NCBI RefSeq assembly: GCF_004322855.1
Contig: NZ_CP036402.1
Coordinates: forward strand, 1,922,001-1,986,000
DNA length: 64,000 nt
Reading direction: 5' to 3'
DNA from: Egibacter rhizosphaerae
Lineage (GTDB): Bacteria > Actinomycetota > Nitriliruptoria > Euzebyales > Egibacteraceae
The position numbers and the translations under genes are program-made. The notes below the pieces were generated by a model. It ran no database searches. It was not told where the DNA came from and saw only the letters and a program-made list of their open reading frames with translations. This document shows positions 16,429 to 25,404 of this stretch, in pieces; within the stretch, counting starts at the first letter, position 1; every line of letters begins with the position of its first letter.

Positions 16429-16867
16429 AGCCCCTCCCCGTTCTCCAGGTTCCGCCAGACGACCAGCGCGCCGGCCTCGCCCCACCCGAATGTGTAAGAC
16501 CCCCGCCGGGGCCCGCCCTCGTGACCAGCATAGGCGTACGGCACCGACCCTCGCTGACGGACATTCACGGGGCCAACCTGGCCAGGGACGGGGCTTTCAG
16601 ACGGTCGCGGGCAACCGACGAGGGGGCCTTGCTGGGGACCGATGAGTTCTCTCCGCGGCAGCAGTCCTCCTTCGACATGGTTGGTGTCCGGGACCACGCT
16701 GGCGCTGACGATGAGGATGACCGGCCGCGCGCCGTACTGCGACGATCTCGAGGGCGAGGGGGTCGCGCTCCTACGCAGCCGCTGCGCTGCGGCGTGACCA
16801 CCGGGGTCGGCGCCGTCGAAGACGCGCGAGCGCGTGTGCTGGCGCTGCTCGTAGGATCCGGGACAGC
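16429..16867. other. Intergenic region without recognisable gene
   Basis: About 440 bases between the divergent ASCH and LuxR-type genes. No open frame here resembles a protein. It must contain the promoters of both flanking genes, but I see no clear -35/-10 pair. A small GC-rich hairpin (GCAGCC...GGCTGC-like, near 16775-16795) is not distinctive. Confidence 0.3.
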
Positions 16868-19683
16868 GTGGAGTCCATGGAGATGCCCAGCGGGCTGCCT
16901 GTGGGGGTCGCGGCGTTCGTCGGCCGCGGGCGTGAGCGTGCGACAGTGACTGGCCTCGTGGTGGATGCCCGCGTGGTCACGTTGACCGGGTCGGGCGGCT
17001 GCGGCAAGACGCGCTTGGCGGTGGAGGTCGCGGGGGACGTGGCGTCGCGATTCCCCGATGGGGCCGGCTGGGTGGACCTGCAAGGCGTAAGCGAGCCTGA
17101 AATGGTTGCTCCGGCCCTCGCCGCAGCGGTGGGCGTCCGCGAGCGGCCCGGGCGGCCGCTGGTCGATGCGCTCGCCGAGCAGCTCCACGCACGGCAGATG
17201 CTGGTGGTCCTGGACAACTGCGAACACGTGGTGGCGGCGTGCGCGGAACTGGTCGCCAGGTTGTTGTCGTTGTGTCCAGACCTGCACGTGTTGGCCACGA
17301 GCCGCGTGCCGCTGGTGGTTGCGGGTGAGGCGACGTTCGAGGTCGCCGGGCTGCCGGTGCTCGACGCCACTGTTGGGTCCGCCGACAGGGTCGCGGCCGC
17401 GGAAGCGGCGCGGCTGTTCGAGGTGCGGGCCCGGCAGGTGGTGGCCGACTTCCGGATCGACGATGGCAACGCCACGGCGGTGGCCGAGATCTGCCGGGGG
17501 CTGGATGGGATCCCGTTGGCCATCGAGCTGGCGGCGTCGCGGGTGCGGGTGCTGGCGCCGGGCCAGATCGCGGCCCGCCTGTCGGACCGCTTCGGGCTCC
17601 TGACCGGCGGAGTGCGCGGCGCACCGGCACGGCAGCGGACGCTGGAGGCGTCACTGGCGTGGAGCTATGACGTGCAGCGGCTGGCGTTGGCACGGTTGTC
17701 GGTGCTCGCCGGCTCGTTCGAGCTCGACGCCGCGGAGGCGGTCGTGGGCGGGGCGGGCACCGACGGCAACGAGGTGTTTGATCTGGTCGGCGGGCTGGTC
17801 GAACAGTCGATGGTGGCCGTCGTCGAGCGTGGTGGCCGGGCCCGCTACCGGCTGCTGGAAACCATCCGGGCTTATGCCGCCAGCGGCTGGCGGAGCTCGA
17901 CGACCCCGACCGGGTGCGCGACCGCCATCTGGCGTTCTACGTGGGGCTGGTGGGGCGCTCCCAGGCGGGCATCAACGGTGACCAGCCCGAGCCCTGGATC
18001 GCGCGGCTGGCGGTGTCTCTGGATGATCTGCGCGCGGCGATGGACTGGGCGGCGGCGTCCGGAGATCTCCCAGCGCTGGTGGACCTCATCGAGCCGATCG
18101 TGCGCTTCTGGTTCGAGCACGGCTTATCCTCAGAGGCGCAGCGACGGCTGCGCGACGCGGCCGATGCCCCGGGCATCCGCGAAGACGAGCGCGTACGGGG
18201 GTTGCTCGCGGCAGCGGCTCTGACCCTCGCCACCCGCTGGGAGCCGGCCACCGCCTATCGGTTGGCCAGTCGCGCGGTCGACGCGGGACGCGCCGCCGAT
18301 GCAGGCGGTGCACTCGCCACCGCGCTGAGCTTGCGAGCCTGGATGGGGGCGTGGTCGGGGCTGTCGCCCAACCACCAGATCGACGCCGACGTCGAGGAGG
18401 CACGTCGCCGCGCGGAGCGGGGTGGCGATGCTGCGACCCACGCCTACGTGCTCGTCATGGCTGCGGGGGCGCTGCTCGTTGGCCGAACGAACGATGTTGG
18501 ATGTGACCTGTTGGAGCAGGCCGTTGGGGTCTGCGAGGCGGGCGAACTCGTCTTCCAGCTGCCGTCCGTCCACGCGGCCCTCGGGCTGTGGTCGGTGTGG
18601 TCTGGGGAGCTCGACCGGGCACGTCGGCACGCCCGACGGGCCGTCGAGCTCGCCCGGCAGATCGGACGTCCCGGATGGGAGGCGATCGGGCTCACCGGGC
18701 TTGCCGCGGCCGCCGTCCTGCAGGGCGATCACGGTCAGGCGCAGCAACGGCTGGCCAAGGCGCAGGAGATGCTGCGATCACGAGCCCTGGAGGGATCCCA
18801 GTTCGAGACGTGGTTGCGTCCCTGGCTCGCGTTAGCGGCCTACGCATCCGGCGATCTGGACACCGCTCGGGCCACCGCGGAGGCGATCGTGCGGATCGGC
18901 CGTGGCAGCGGCAGCCGCTGGGACGAGGCCATCGGCCAGTGGCTGCTGGGCATGCTCGCACACGGCCAGGGCCGCTCCGACGACGCGCGAGCCCATCTGC
19001 AGGCCAGCCGCGCCCTGTCCGCCGACCCGCGCATGCCGTTGCCGCTGGGCCGGTCGCTGCTCGGCCTCGCGGCGCTCGCCAAGCAGGATGAGGACCTCGA
19101 GGACGCGTGGGGGCTGGCCCATGACGGCCTCGAGACCCTCGACGACTACGGTGACCGGGTCGGGGCCGCCGCCGCGCTGGAGACGATCGCCGACCTGGCC
19201 ACCGCCCTGAGCGAGCCCGCGCGGTCGCTGCGCCTGCTCGCCGCATCTGAGCGGTTCCACACCGAGTCGGGCATCGCCCGCTTCCCGGCTCAGGCAGACC
19301 GTTTCGATCGAGCCCGCCACGCCGCACGGGCCGCACTGGATGACACGGAGGCGACCACCTGCTGGGAGGAGGGCGACCCGCTGTCGCTGGCCGACGCGGT
19401 CGCCTACGCCCGCCGCGGACGGGGCGAACGGCTACGCCCGCGGATCGGCTGGGCGTCGCTGACCCCCGTCGAACGCGACCTCGTGCGACTCGTCGCCCAA
19501 GGCCACACGAACGCCGAGATCGGCGAGCGCCTGTTCATCTCCGTCAATACGGTCAAGAAGTACCTGACCCGCGTGTACGCCAAGGTCGACGTCGACGGGC
19601 GCGCCGAACTCGCCGCGGAAGTTGCACGAGCCCGGGATGCACCCGCGCGCGAGTGTTCTCGGGAAGGCTGTGGGTGCGGATGA
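16868..19683 (+). pseudogene. LuxR-family ATPase regulator split by one-base frameshift
   Basis: Two frames together encode one regulator of about 938 residues. The first frame (16868 to about 17881) holds an AAA/STAND ATPase: Walker A GSGGCGKT at residues 41-48 and Walker B MLVVLDNCEH. The winged-helix-like segment LGGLVEQSM-type follows, ending in YRLLETIRAYAA. The second frame continues with RLAELDDPDRVRDRHLAFYVGLV, a long TPR-like helical region, and a C-terminal LuxR HTH (LTPVERDLVRLVAQGHTNAEIGERLFISVNTVKKYL). One missing base near 17881 explains the break exactly. It may be a real pseudogene or a consensus error. Intact relatives are signal-sensing transcriptional activators. The start is GTG 16868, with ATG alternatives at 16877 and 16883. 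Confidence 0.85.
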
Positions 19684-19948
19684 GCCAGTGAAGGTCCTCA
19701 ACCGCGCTCTCGGCGAGTTCCACCCGAGCCAACGGCTATAGCTCGTCCAGCGGGACCGTCTGCCCTGCGGCTGCCTGCCGGACGCTGGTTGCGTTTGATC
19801 GTCGAACCAGATGGCGGCGCCCGGACGGCCAGATCTGACGGTCGACGGGCGGCTTCGACAGCTGATCGATGAGTTCCGTGTCGTCGGGACGTCAAAGTCC
19901 TCCAGAACCGCTGGGAGACTGACGCCCTCGTACGCGAAGGAGACGCAC

Positions 19949-20515
19949 GTGGCCAAGCTCATCTACTCGATGATCACCTCACTCGACGGCTACGTCGAGG
20001 CGGCTGAGGGCGACCTCGGCACCGGGCCCGCCGAAGACCAGGAGGTGCACACGTTCATCAACGACACCTTCCGCCACGTCGGCACGTTCCTCTACGGCCG
20101 GCGGATGTACGAGACGATGGTCTTCTGGGAGACCGCGCACACCGAGCCCGGCCTGCCGCCGCACATGCTGCAGTACGCGCGCGACTGGCAGGCTGCGGAC
20201 AAGATCGTCTACTCCACGACACTGGAGTCGGTGTCGAGCGCGAAGACGAGGATCGAGCGGACCTTCGACCCCGACGCGGTCCGTCGGCTCAAGGCCCACG
20301 TAGATCACGACCTCACCATCGACGGCCCGACCCTCGCCGCCCACGCGATTGCGGCCGGACTGGTGGACGAGTACCACCTCTTCATCACCACGAGCGCGGT
20401 CGGCGGCGGCAAGCGCTTCTTCCCGGATGGCGTGCGCCTTGATCTCGACCTAGTCGAGGAGCGGACGTTCGACGACAGCGGGTTGATCTACGCGCGCTAC
20501 CAACCGCTCAGGTGA
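19949..20515 (+). CDS. Dihydrofolate reductase-family protein (RibD C-terminal domain)
   Basis: A 188-residue protein from a GTG at 19949, preceded by GAAGGAGA. The fold markers are AKLIYSMITSLDGYVEAAEGDLG at the N-terminus, FLYGRRMYETMVFWE, DKIVYSTTLESVSSAKT, TIDGPTLAAHAIAAGLVDEYHLFITTSAVGGGKRFF and a C-terminal GLIYARYQ. These are features of small COG0262 NADPH-dependent reductases, most of unknown substrate. It converges with an ABC-2 permease remnant and overlaps its end by eight bases. Confidence 0.9.
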   Translation: MAKLIYSMITSLDGYVEAAEGDLGTGPAEDQEVHTFINDTFRHVGTFLYGRRMYETMVFWETAHTEPGLPPHMLQYARDWQAADKIVYSTTLESVSSAKTRIERTFDPDAVRRLKAHVDHDLTIDGPTLAAHAIAAGLVDEYHLFITTSAVGGGKRFFPDGVRLDLDLVEERTFDDSGLIYARYQPLR

Positions 20516-20955
20516 CGTCCCGGCGCTTGGTGAGGATCACGCCGAGGACCACGAGCACCAGCGCGTAGGCGAGCAACGCGAGTCCTCCTTCCCAGGCGTC
20601 GAGGTAGGCCCGGTTGGTCAGGGTGCTGCCCGTGAGCGCGCTGCGCGCAGGACCGGGAAGGTAGACCGTCCAGCTGTGGATGGCGCCGACCCCGGTAAGC
20701 ACCGGTTCGACGACGAAGAGGTAGATGAGCAGACCGACGACGGTGACGGTCTGGTCCTCGAGGAGCGCGCCGAGACCCACGCCGATCAGCGCGAAGGCAA
20801 CGGTCGCCGCGCGACGCCGGCGATAGTGGCCAGGTTGCCGGTGTCAGCGAAGTCGAACGTGATCCCTCGGGCGGCGAGCCAGGGCCACGCGATGGCAAGG
20901 GCGACGGCGGTGCAGGTGACGGCGAAGGCGATGGTGACCCAGCGGGCCCGGATCG
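20508..20955 (-). pseudogene. ABC-2 permease remnant, 5' deleted and frameshifted
   Basis: The C-terminal half of an ABC-2 type permease is readable in two frames. WVTIAFAVTCTAVALAIAWPWLAARGITFDFADTGNLATIAGVA is followed, after a one-base loss near 20808, by ATVAFALIGVGLGALLEDQ. It continues to YALVLVVLGVILTKRRDVT. Restoring one base gives the expected GVALATVAFAL joint. The N-terminal half and any ATPase are absent; sequence stops resembling a permease near 20955, right beside the start of a divergent MarR gene. I infer that a deletion removed the shared 5' region of an exporter locus. Confidence 0.75.
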
Positions 20956-20965
20956 GCGCGCCCTG

Positions 20966-21370
20966 TTGGAAGGCGTCTTCGAACTCACGGGCCGCCTCGC
21001 CGACGACATGGGCGATGAGCTGGAGGGCGAAGGGCTCACCCAGGCCCGCGCCGAGCTCTTGTGGCGCCTGCACGTCGCCGGGCCCTCGACCCAGCGCGCG
21101 CTCAGCGAGGCGCTACGGTGCACCCCGCGCAACGTCACGGGACTGGTCGACGCGCTCGAGGCCGCTGGGCTCGTTCGGCGGGAACCCCACCCCGAGGATC
21201 GGCGCGCCATGCTCGTTACCCTCACCCCCCAGGGCGAGAAGCTGCTGGCACGCTGGCGAGAAGGCTACGAACAGCTCGCGGGACGCCTCTTCGGTGACGT
21301 ATCCGCCGGGGATCTGCGCGGCTTCCACGCCACCCTGTCCCACATGCTCGAGCAGCTCCGCCGACAGTGA
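20966..21370 (+). CDS. MarR-family transcriptional regulator
   Basis: A 134-residue regulator as read from a TTG at 20966. The core is typical: LTQARAELLWRLHVAGPSTQRALSEALRCTPRNVTGLVDALEAAGLVRREPHPEDRRAMLVTLTPQGEKLL, with flanking dimerisation helices. Only a few residues of the first helix seem absent. It directly abuts the truncated ABC-2 permease on the other strand, so its native promoter and first codons may have been deleted. Its former targets were probably the exporter genes now lost. Confidence 0.8.
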   Translation: MEGVFELTGRLADDMGDELEGEGLTQARAELLWRLHVAGPSTQRALSEALRCTPRNVTGLVDALEAAGLVRREPHPEDRRAMLVTLTPQGEKLLARWREGYEQLAGRLFGDVSAGDLRGFHATLSHMLEQLRRQ

Positions 21371-21469
21371 CAGTGCCCTTACAGGGGCTGAGAGGGTCGG
21401 AGCAGTACGAGCAGCTCCGACATGAGCGTGCGCGTGCGCGCCCGAACCGCGCGGGTGCGCCCCGGCCGG

Positions 21470-22168
21470 CTAGCAGTCGAGGTGGCCGTTGACGACGGCG
21501 CGGGCGGCGTCGTGGATGCGTTCGCGGCGGCTGCGGGCGGCGCCGCGGAGCCGCTCGAAGGCGGTGGCAGCGTCGAGGCCGTGGCGTTCGGCGAGCTTGC
21601 CCTTGGCCTGTTCGATCACCACGCGGCTGTCGAGCGCGTGTTGCAGCTGCTCGCGAACGGTGTCGCGCTCGACGATGGTCTGGGCGTTGAGGATGTAGGA
21701 CGCGGCCATGTCAGCCAGCACCCCGGCGGCCTCGACCCGGTCGGCAGGCCATTCCTGTGGGCCACGGCGGTAGAGGTCGAGCGCGCCGAGGGGGCGTCCC
21801 GCCGCATACAGCGGGACCCCCGCGACCGCGCACCAACCCTGCTGCAACGCCACCGGGGTGAAGCGGGGCCACCGCGTCTCCGCGGTGAGATCGGCGCTGG
21901 TGACCACGTCCCCGCTGGCATAGGCCTCGTGACAGGGACCGTCACCGACTTCGGTCTGGTGGTCCTCGATGCGCACCACCTGCGCGTCCGACGCGCTCAC
22001 GAACTGCAGCTCTCCGTGCTCGCCCAGCGACACACCGGCGCCATCGATGTCGAGCGCGGCCACGACCTGGTCGGTGAGCCGGTACAACACATCACCAACC
22101 TCGTAGCCGTCCCTGAGCGTGCGCGCGTAGTCGGCGAACACCCGCACCAGCTCAGCCTGATCCACCAT
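21470..22168 (-). CDS. GAF-ANTAR regulator, copy 1
   Basis: A 232-residue protein from the ATG at 22168, preceded by GGAGGGG. Residues about 15-165 form a GAF sensor (VLYRLTDQVVAALDIDGAGVSLGEHGELQFV, GPCHEAYASGDVV, AGVPLYAAGRPLGALDLYR). Residues about 170-230 form an ANTAR domain (HALDSRVVIEQAKGKLAERHGLDAATAFERLRGAARSRR). ANTAR proteins bind paired RNA stem-loops and prevent transcription termination; GAF domains supply the signal. It is a paralogue of the next gene upstream (22379-23077), same length and strand. Confidence 0.9.
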   Translation of the reverse strand: MVDQAELVRVFADYARTLRDGYEVGDVLYRLTDQVVAALDIDGAGVSLGEHGELQFVSASDAQVVRIEDHQTEVGDGPCHEAYASGDVVTSADLTAETRWPRFTPVALQQGWCAVAGVPLYAAGRPLGALDLYRRGPQEWPADRVEAAGVLADMAASYILNAQTIVERDTVREQLQHALDSRVVIEQAKGKLAERHGLDAATAFERLRGAARSRRERIHDAARAVVNGHLDC

Positions 22169-22378
22169 GGCCAGCCCCTCCATGCCTCTTGGGGTCGCCG
22201 CCTTCCCGACGAGAACGGCCACCCGACGAACTCTGGACACCACAGGCGCCGGCGAGGTCAAGGCCGAACGGACACCCACCGTCGGTGGTGGACGTGGGCA
22301 GCGTCGGGGCGCTGCCAGGCAAATAGGCTAGCCGCCCCCTCCGCGCCCGTCACCTTCTCAGGTTGGGCCGTGGCGGCG

Positions 22379-23077
22379 TCACAGATCGAGCTCGCCGGCG
22401 ACGATCTCGGCGGCGACCTCGTGGATGCGGCGGCGTTGGGCGCGCGCGTAGGTGCGCAGCCGCTCGAACGCCTCAGCAACCGGCAGGTCGTGGCGTTGGG
22501 CGAGCATCCCGTTGGCGCGTTCGACGATCACGCGGCTGTCGAGCGCGTGCTGTAGCTGCTCAGCCAAGGTGCGGTGCTCGTCGAGCTTGCGGGCGTTGAG
22601 GATGTAGCCGGTGGCCATGTCGGCCAGCAGCTGCCCGGTCTCGGCTTCCTCGTCGGTCCACTCGTGCGGCGCCTTGCGGTACAGGTTCACCGCCCCGACC
22701 CGCTCGTCGGCCACCGCCATGGGCAGCCCCGCGACCGCGGCCAGGCCGACCCCGGTCGCCCCCGCGCGGTAGGAGGGCCAGCGGTCCTCGTGGCGCAGGT
22801 CGACCACGAACACGGCGCGGCCGGTGGTATAGGCCTCGTAGCAAGGCCCCTCGCCCACCGAGACCTGCGTTTCCTCGACGCGGACCACGTCCTCGTCGGT
22901 GGCCGCGACGAACTGCAACGCCTCGCCCTCCCCGAGCGACACCCCGGCACCATCGATCCCCAGCACCTCGACGCACTGGTCGGTCAACCGGTACAGGACC
23001 TCACCCACCGAGTAGTCGCCGAGGATCGTGCGGGCGTAGTCGCCGAACGCGCGACGCAGCGCGGTCGAATCGATCAT
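22379..23077 (-). CDS. GAF-ANTAR regulator, copy 2
   Basis: A 232-residue paralogue of the gene at 21470, from the ATG at 23077. GAF elements are VLYRLTDQCVEVLGIDGAGVSLGEGEALQFV, GPCYEAYTTGRAV and AVADERVGAVNLYRK. The ANTAR domain is HALDSRVIVERANGMLAQRHDLPVAEAFERLRTYARAQRRR. Conservation throughout indicates a tandem duplication that then diverged. The 210-base spacer upstream of copy 1 could carry a promoter or an ANTAR target hairpin; I could not identify one by eye. Confidence 0.9.
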   Translation of the reverse strand: MIDSTALRRAFGDYARTILGDYSVGEVLYRLTDQCVEVLGIDGAGVSLGEGEALQFVAATDEDVVRVEETQVSVGEGPCYEAYTTGRAVFVVDLRHEDRWPSYRAGATGVGLAAVAGLPMAVADERVGAVNLYRKAPHEWTDEEAETGQLLADMATGYILNARKLDEHRTLAEQLQHALDSRVIVERANGMLAQRHDLPVAEAFERLRTYARAQRRRIHEVAAEIVAGELDL

Positions 23078-23428
23078 GGTGCTCGCCCCTTTCCCAGGGG
23101 TCACGCCGCGGCTAGACGAAGCGGCGACGGAACACCATGGCGAGAAGCATCCAGCCCGCCCTCTTGACCTATGGGCCCCGAGGGATGGGAAACCCCGCGC
23201 AGGATCGCGCGAGCCAGCACCTCACTCCGCAATCAACCACCCTAACGAGTTGCGGGCTCACACGCGGAGACCCCTCCCGCGACCAGGGGGGACCTCGCCG
23301 GGTCGGTCGGTTAGCGCTCTGGGGTCGAGTGGTTCCGCTTCCCACCCGGTCGCATCCCGGCCCCGACCTCCCTGGACGTCCTCGGGCGAGCACGCACCCG
23401 CTGACGACCACCGAGGGGACGCTGACCA
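23078..23428. other. Intergenic region without recognisable gene
   Basis: About 350 bases between the ANTAR copy 2 start and the MerR stop, both on the minus strand. Open frames here look like random high-GC frames. The right end of copy 2's promoter must lie here. No hairpin or repeat stands out. Confidence 0.3.
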
Positions 23429-23821
23429 TCACATCGGCGCGGCCTCGCAGGTCGCGGGGGTCCGCGCGTGACGCTGCTCGGTGATCGCGAGGTAGTTGCC
23501 GAGTTCGTCGCGAGCACGGGTGAGCGCGTCCAGGCGCTCGTCGAGTCCCTGCAGGCGGGAACGCAGGACTGCCAGCAGCTCCTCGCAGGGCTCGAGCTCG
23601 GGTGCTTCGCCGCTCGCGCACGGCAGCAGGTAGGCGATCTCCGCAGTCGACAGTCCGGCGGCGAGCAGTCCCCGGATCTGGCGGACCCGCAGGACCGCGT
23701 CGTCGGCGTACTCGCGATAGCCGTTCGCGCCACGATCGGCCTGGAGCAGCCCCTGGCCCTCGTAGTAGCGCAGCTGGTGGGTGTTCACCCCGGTCCGCCG
23801 GCTGAGCTCACCGATCAGCAC
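23429..23821 (-). CDS. MerR-family transcriptional regulator
   Basis: About 130 residues from a GTG at 23821 preceded by GGGGAGGG. The N-terminal MerR helix-turn-helix and wing are clear (LIGELSRRTGVNTHQLRYYEGQGLLQADRGANGYREYADDAV). A long dimerisation helix (LRSRLQGLDERLDALTRARDELGNYL) follows. Two cysteines (LLPCASG and EPCEEL) are present but not in a standard metal site. It is divergent from an oxidoreductase gene whose promoter has the overlong spacer and central palindrome typical of MerR activation, so that gene is the likely target. Confidence 0.9.
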   Translation of the reverse strand: MLIGELSRRTGVNTHQLRYYEGQGLLQADRGANGYREYADDAVLRVRQIRGLLAAGLSTAEIAYLLPCASGEAPELEPCEELLAVLRSRLQGLDERLDALTRARDELGNYLAITEQRHARTPATCEAAPM

Positions 23822-23864
23822 GACCGCCCTCCCCTCGCCACAAAGCCCGTGCGCGTACCCGCGC

Positions 23865-23896
23865 TTGACCTTCACACCGGTGTGAAGGCTGACACT
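23865..23896 (+). promoter_or_regulatory. MerR-type promoter with 20-base perfect palindrome
   Basis: The perfect palindrome CCTTCACACCGGTGTGAAGG (23869-23888) lies between -35 TTGACC (23865-23870) and a -10-like GACACT (23891-23896), giving a 20-base spacer. Overlong spacers with a central dyad are the hallmark of MerR-activated promoters. The promoter points at the oxidoreductase gene at 23934. Confidence 0.75.
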
Positions 23897-23933
23897 TCTC
23901 GCCGTCAGCCACTCACCCACGTGCAAGGAGACC

Positions 23934-24839
23934 ATGATGCAACCTCACGTTCCCAGCGACACCACCGTCACCGTCCTCGGCCTCGGCCTGATGGGCCGGG
24001 CGCTCGCCCACGCGTTCCTGCGCAGCGGACACCCGACGACGGTGTGGAACCGCACTCCCGCGAAGGCCGAGCAACTCATCGCCGACGGCGCCGTGCCAGC
24101 CGAATCAGCGGCCGAGGCGGTCGCGGCGAGTCCGCTCGTCGTGGTCTGCGTCACCGATGGTGACGCGGTGCGCGACGTGCTCGGCTCCGTCGACGCTCGC
24201 GTGCTCGAGGGGCGGGTGGTGGTCAACCTCACCTCGAGCACGTCAGAGGAGGCACGGCAGATCGCCGAGTGGGCGACGGGGAGCCGCGCGACCTACCTCG
24301 CCGGCGCGATCTCCGCCTCACCGTCCGACATCGGGGGCGAGGGCGCCGCGATCCTCTACGCCGGCCCCCGGTGGGCGTTCGACCAGCACGCGGGGATCCT
24401 CGAGCCCCTCGCGGCAGGCACGACGTACCTCGGCGAGGACCACGGCCTCGCGTCGCTGTACGACGCGGCGACGCTCGGTCTGATGTGGGGAATCCTCAAC
24501 GCCTACCTGCACGGTGCCGCACTGCTCGAGGCCGCAGGCGTGGACGCCGTGACGTTCGCCCCACTGGCCTCCGCAGGGGTGCGCACCGTCGTCGACTGGC
24601 TGCCGGGCATCGCCGAGCAAGTGGACACCGGCAGGTATCCCGCCGTCGATGCGAGCCTCGACATCCACGTGGCCGCTATGGGCCACCTCCTCGACGAGAA
24701 CGAATCCCTCGGTATCGACACGGGGCTGCCGCGGTTCGTGAAGGACCTCGCCGACCGCGCCGTCGCAGCCGGCCACGGCGGCAGCGACTACGCCGCGATG
24801 ATCGAGCAGTTCCGCAAGCCCGCGGGTCACTTCGAGTGA
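23934..24839 (+). CDS. Imine-reductase-like NADPH-dependent oxidoreductase
   Basis: A 301-residue protein of the beta-hydroxyacid dehydrogenase superfamily. The cofactor motif GLGLMGRALAHAFLRSGH is followed by VWNRTPAKA. This GLGxMG...VWNR[ST]xxK pattern is typical of imine reductases, whose arginine indicates NADP preference. The interdomain helix DHGLASLYDAATLGLMWGILNAYLHGAALLEAAGV and the ending GGSDYAAMIEQFRKP also fit that group. It would reduce C=N or a related carbonyl substrate in the cytoplasm. ATG codons at 23934 and 23937 follow AAGGAGA. Divergent MerR and its palindromic promoter imply induction by a small molecule. Confidence 0.85.
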   Translation: MMQPHVPSDTTVTVLGLGLMGRALAHAFLRSGHPTTVWNRTPAKAEQLIADGAVPAESAAEAVAASPLVVVCVTDGDAVRDVLGSVDARVLEGRVVVNLTSSTSEEARQIAEWATGSRATYLAGAISASPSDIGGEGAAILYAGPRWAFDQHAGILEPLAAGTTYLGEDHGLASLYDAATLGLMWGILNAYLHGAALLEAAGVDAVTFAPLASAGVRTVVDWLPGIAEQVDTGRYPAVDASLDIHVAAMGHLLDENESLGIDTGLPRFVKDLADRAVAAGHGGSDYAAMIEQFRKPAGHFE

Positions 24840-24869
24840 GCCCGTCCGGTCAAGGCACATCACCGCCGC

Positions 24870-25366
24870 TCACGCTCGGATGGGCTGGCCCTCGCAGCGG
24901 GCCCTCAACCCGGCGAACATCCGTGGGGCGAAGACCGCGTCGACCAGCTCATAGCCGTGCAGCATCGCCCACACCCACGGGCTGCGCTGGCAGCGATAGC
25001 GCACCCGGACCAGCAGGCGGGCGCGGCCCTCCCCGACCGGTTCCAGGACGAACGCCCACGTGAAGTCCAGGAACGCTCGCGCGTACCCACGGGAGTCGGG
25101 GTCGGTGTCGGCGGGGTCGAGCGGGCGGCCAGTGACCGGATGGATCGTCGCGCGGAAGACCAGCACCCGGGGTTCCTCGAGCCGGGCGACTTTGAAGCTG
25201 AACGGGCCGGTCGCGTCGTCGATGCGATCGCCCACCGCGAGGTGCTGCAGCTCGGGGATGATCCGCGTCGCGCTCGTCTCGCCGGCCACGGCCGCCGGTA
25301 CACGAGATAGCCGCCCGTGGCAAGGACACCGGCAGCCGTTGCGAGGGCGATCGGTCGACTCCGCAT
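24870..25366 (-). pseudogene. SRPBCC-type membrane-anchored protein, internally deleted
   Basis: From an ATG at 25366 with GGAG upstream, the N-terminus MRSRPIALATAAGVLATGG reads as a short membrane anchor ending in YLVYRR. Near 25290 the sequence jumps into another frame at TRIIPELQHLAVGDRIDDATGPFSFKV. That second part is the C-terminal half of an SRPBCC-like protein, including FTWAFVLEPVGEGRARLLVRVRYR. The first half of the SRPBCC domain is missing, so an internal deletion with frame change is inferred. It is divergent from the Ser-x-x repeat gene, with only 38 bases between the two starts. Confidence 0.7.
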
Positions 25367-25404
25367 GCTCGTCTCCAGTCGGATGGTGTGGCAGCCTGCG
25401 GCGC

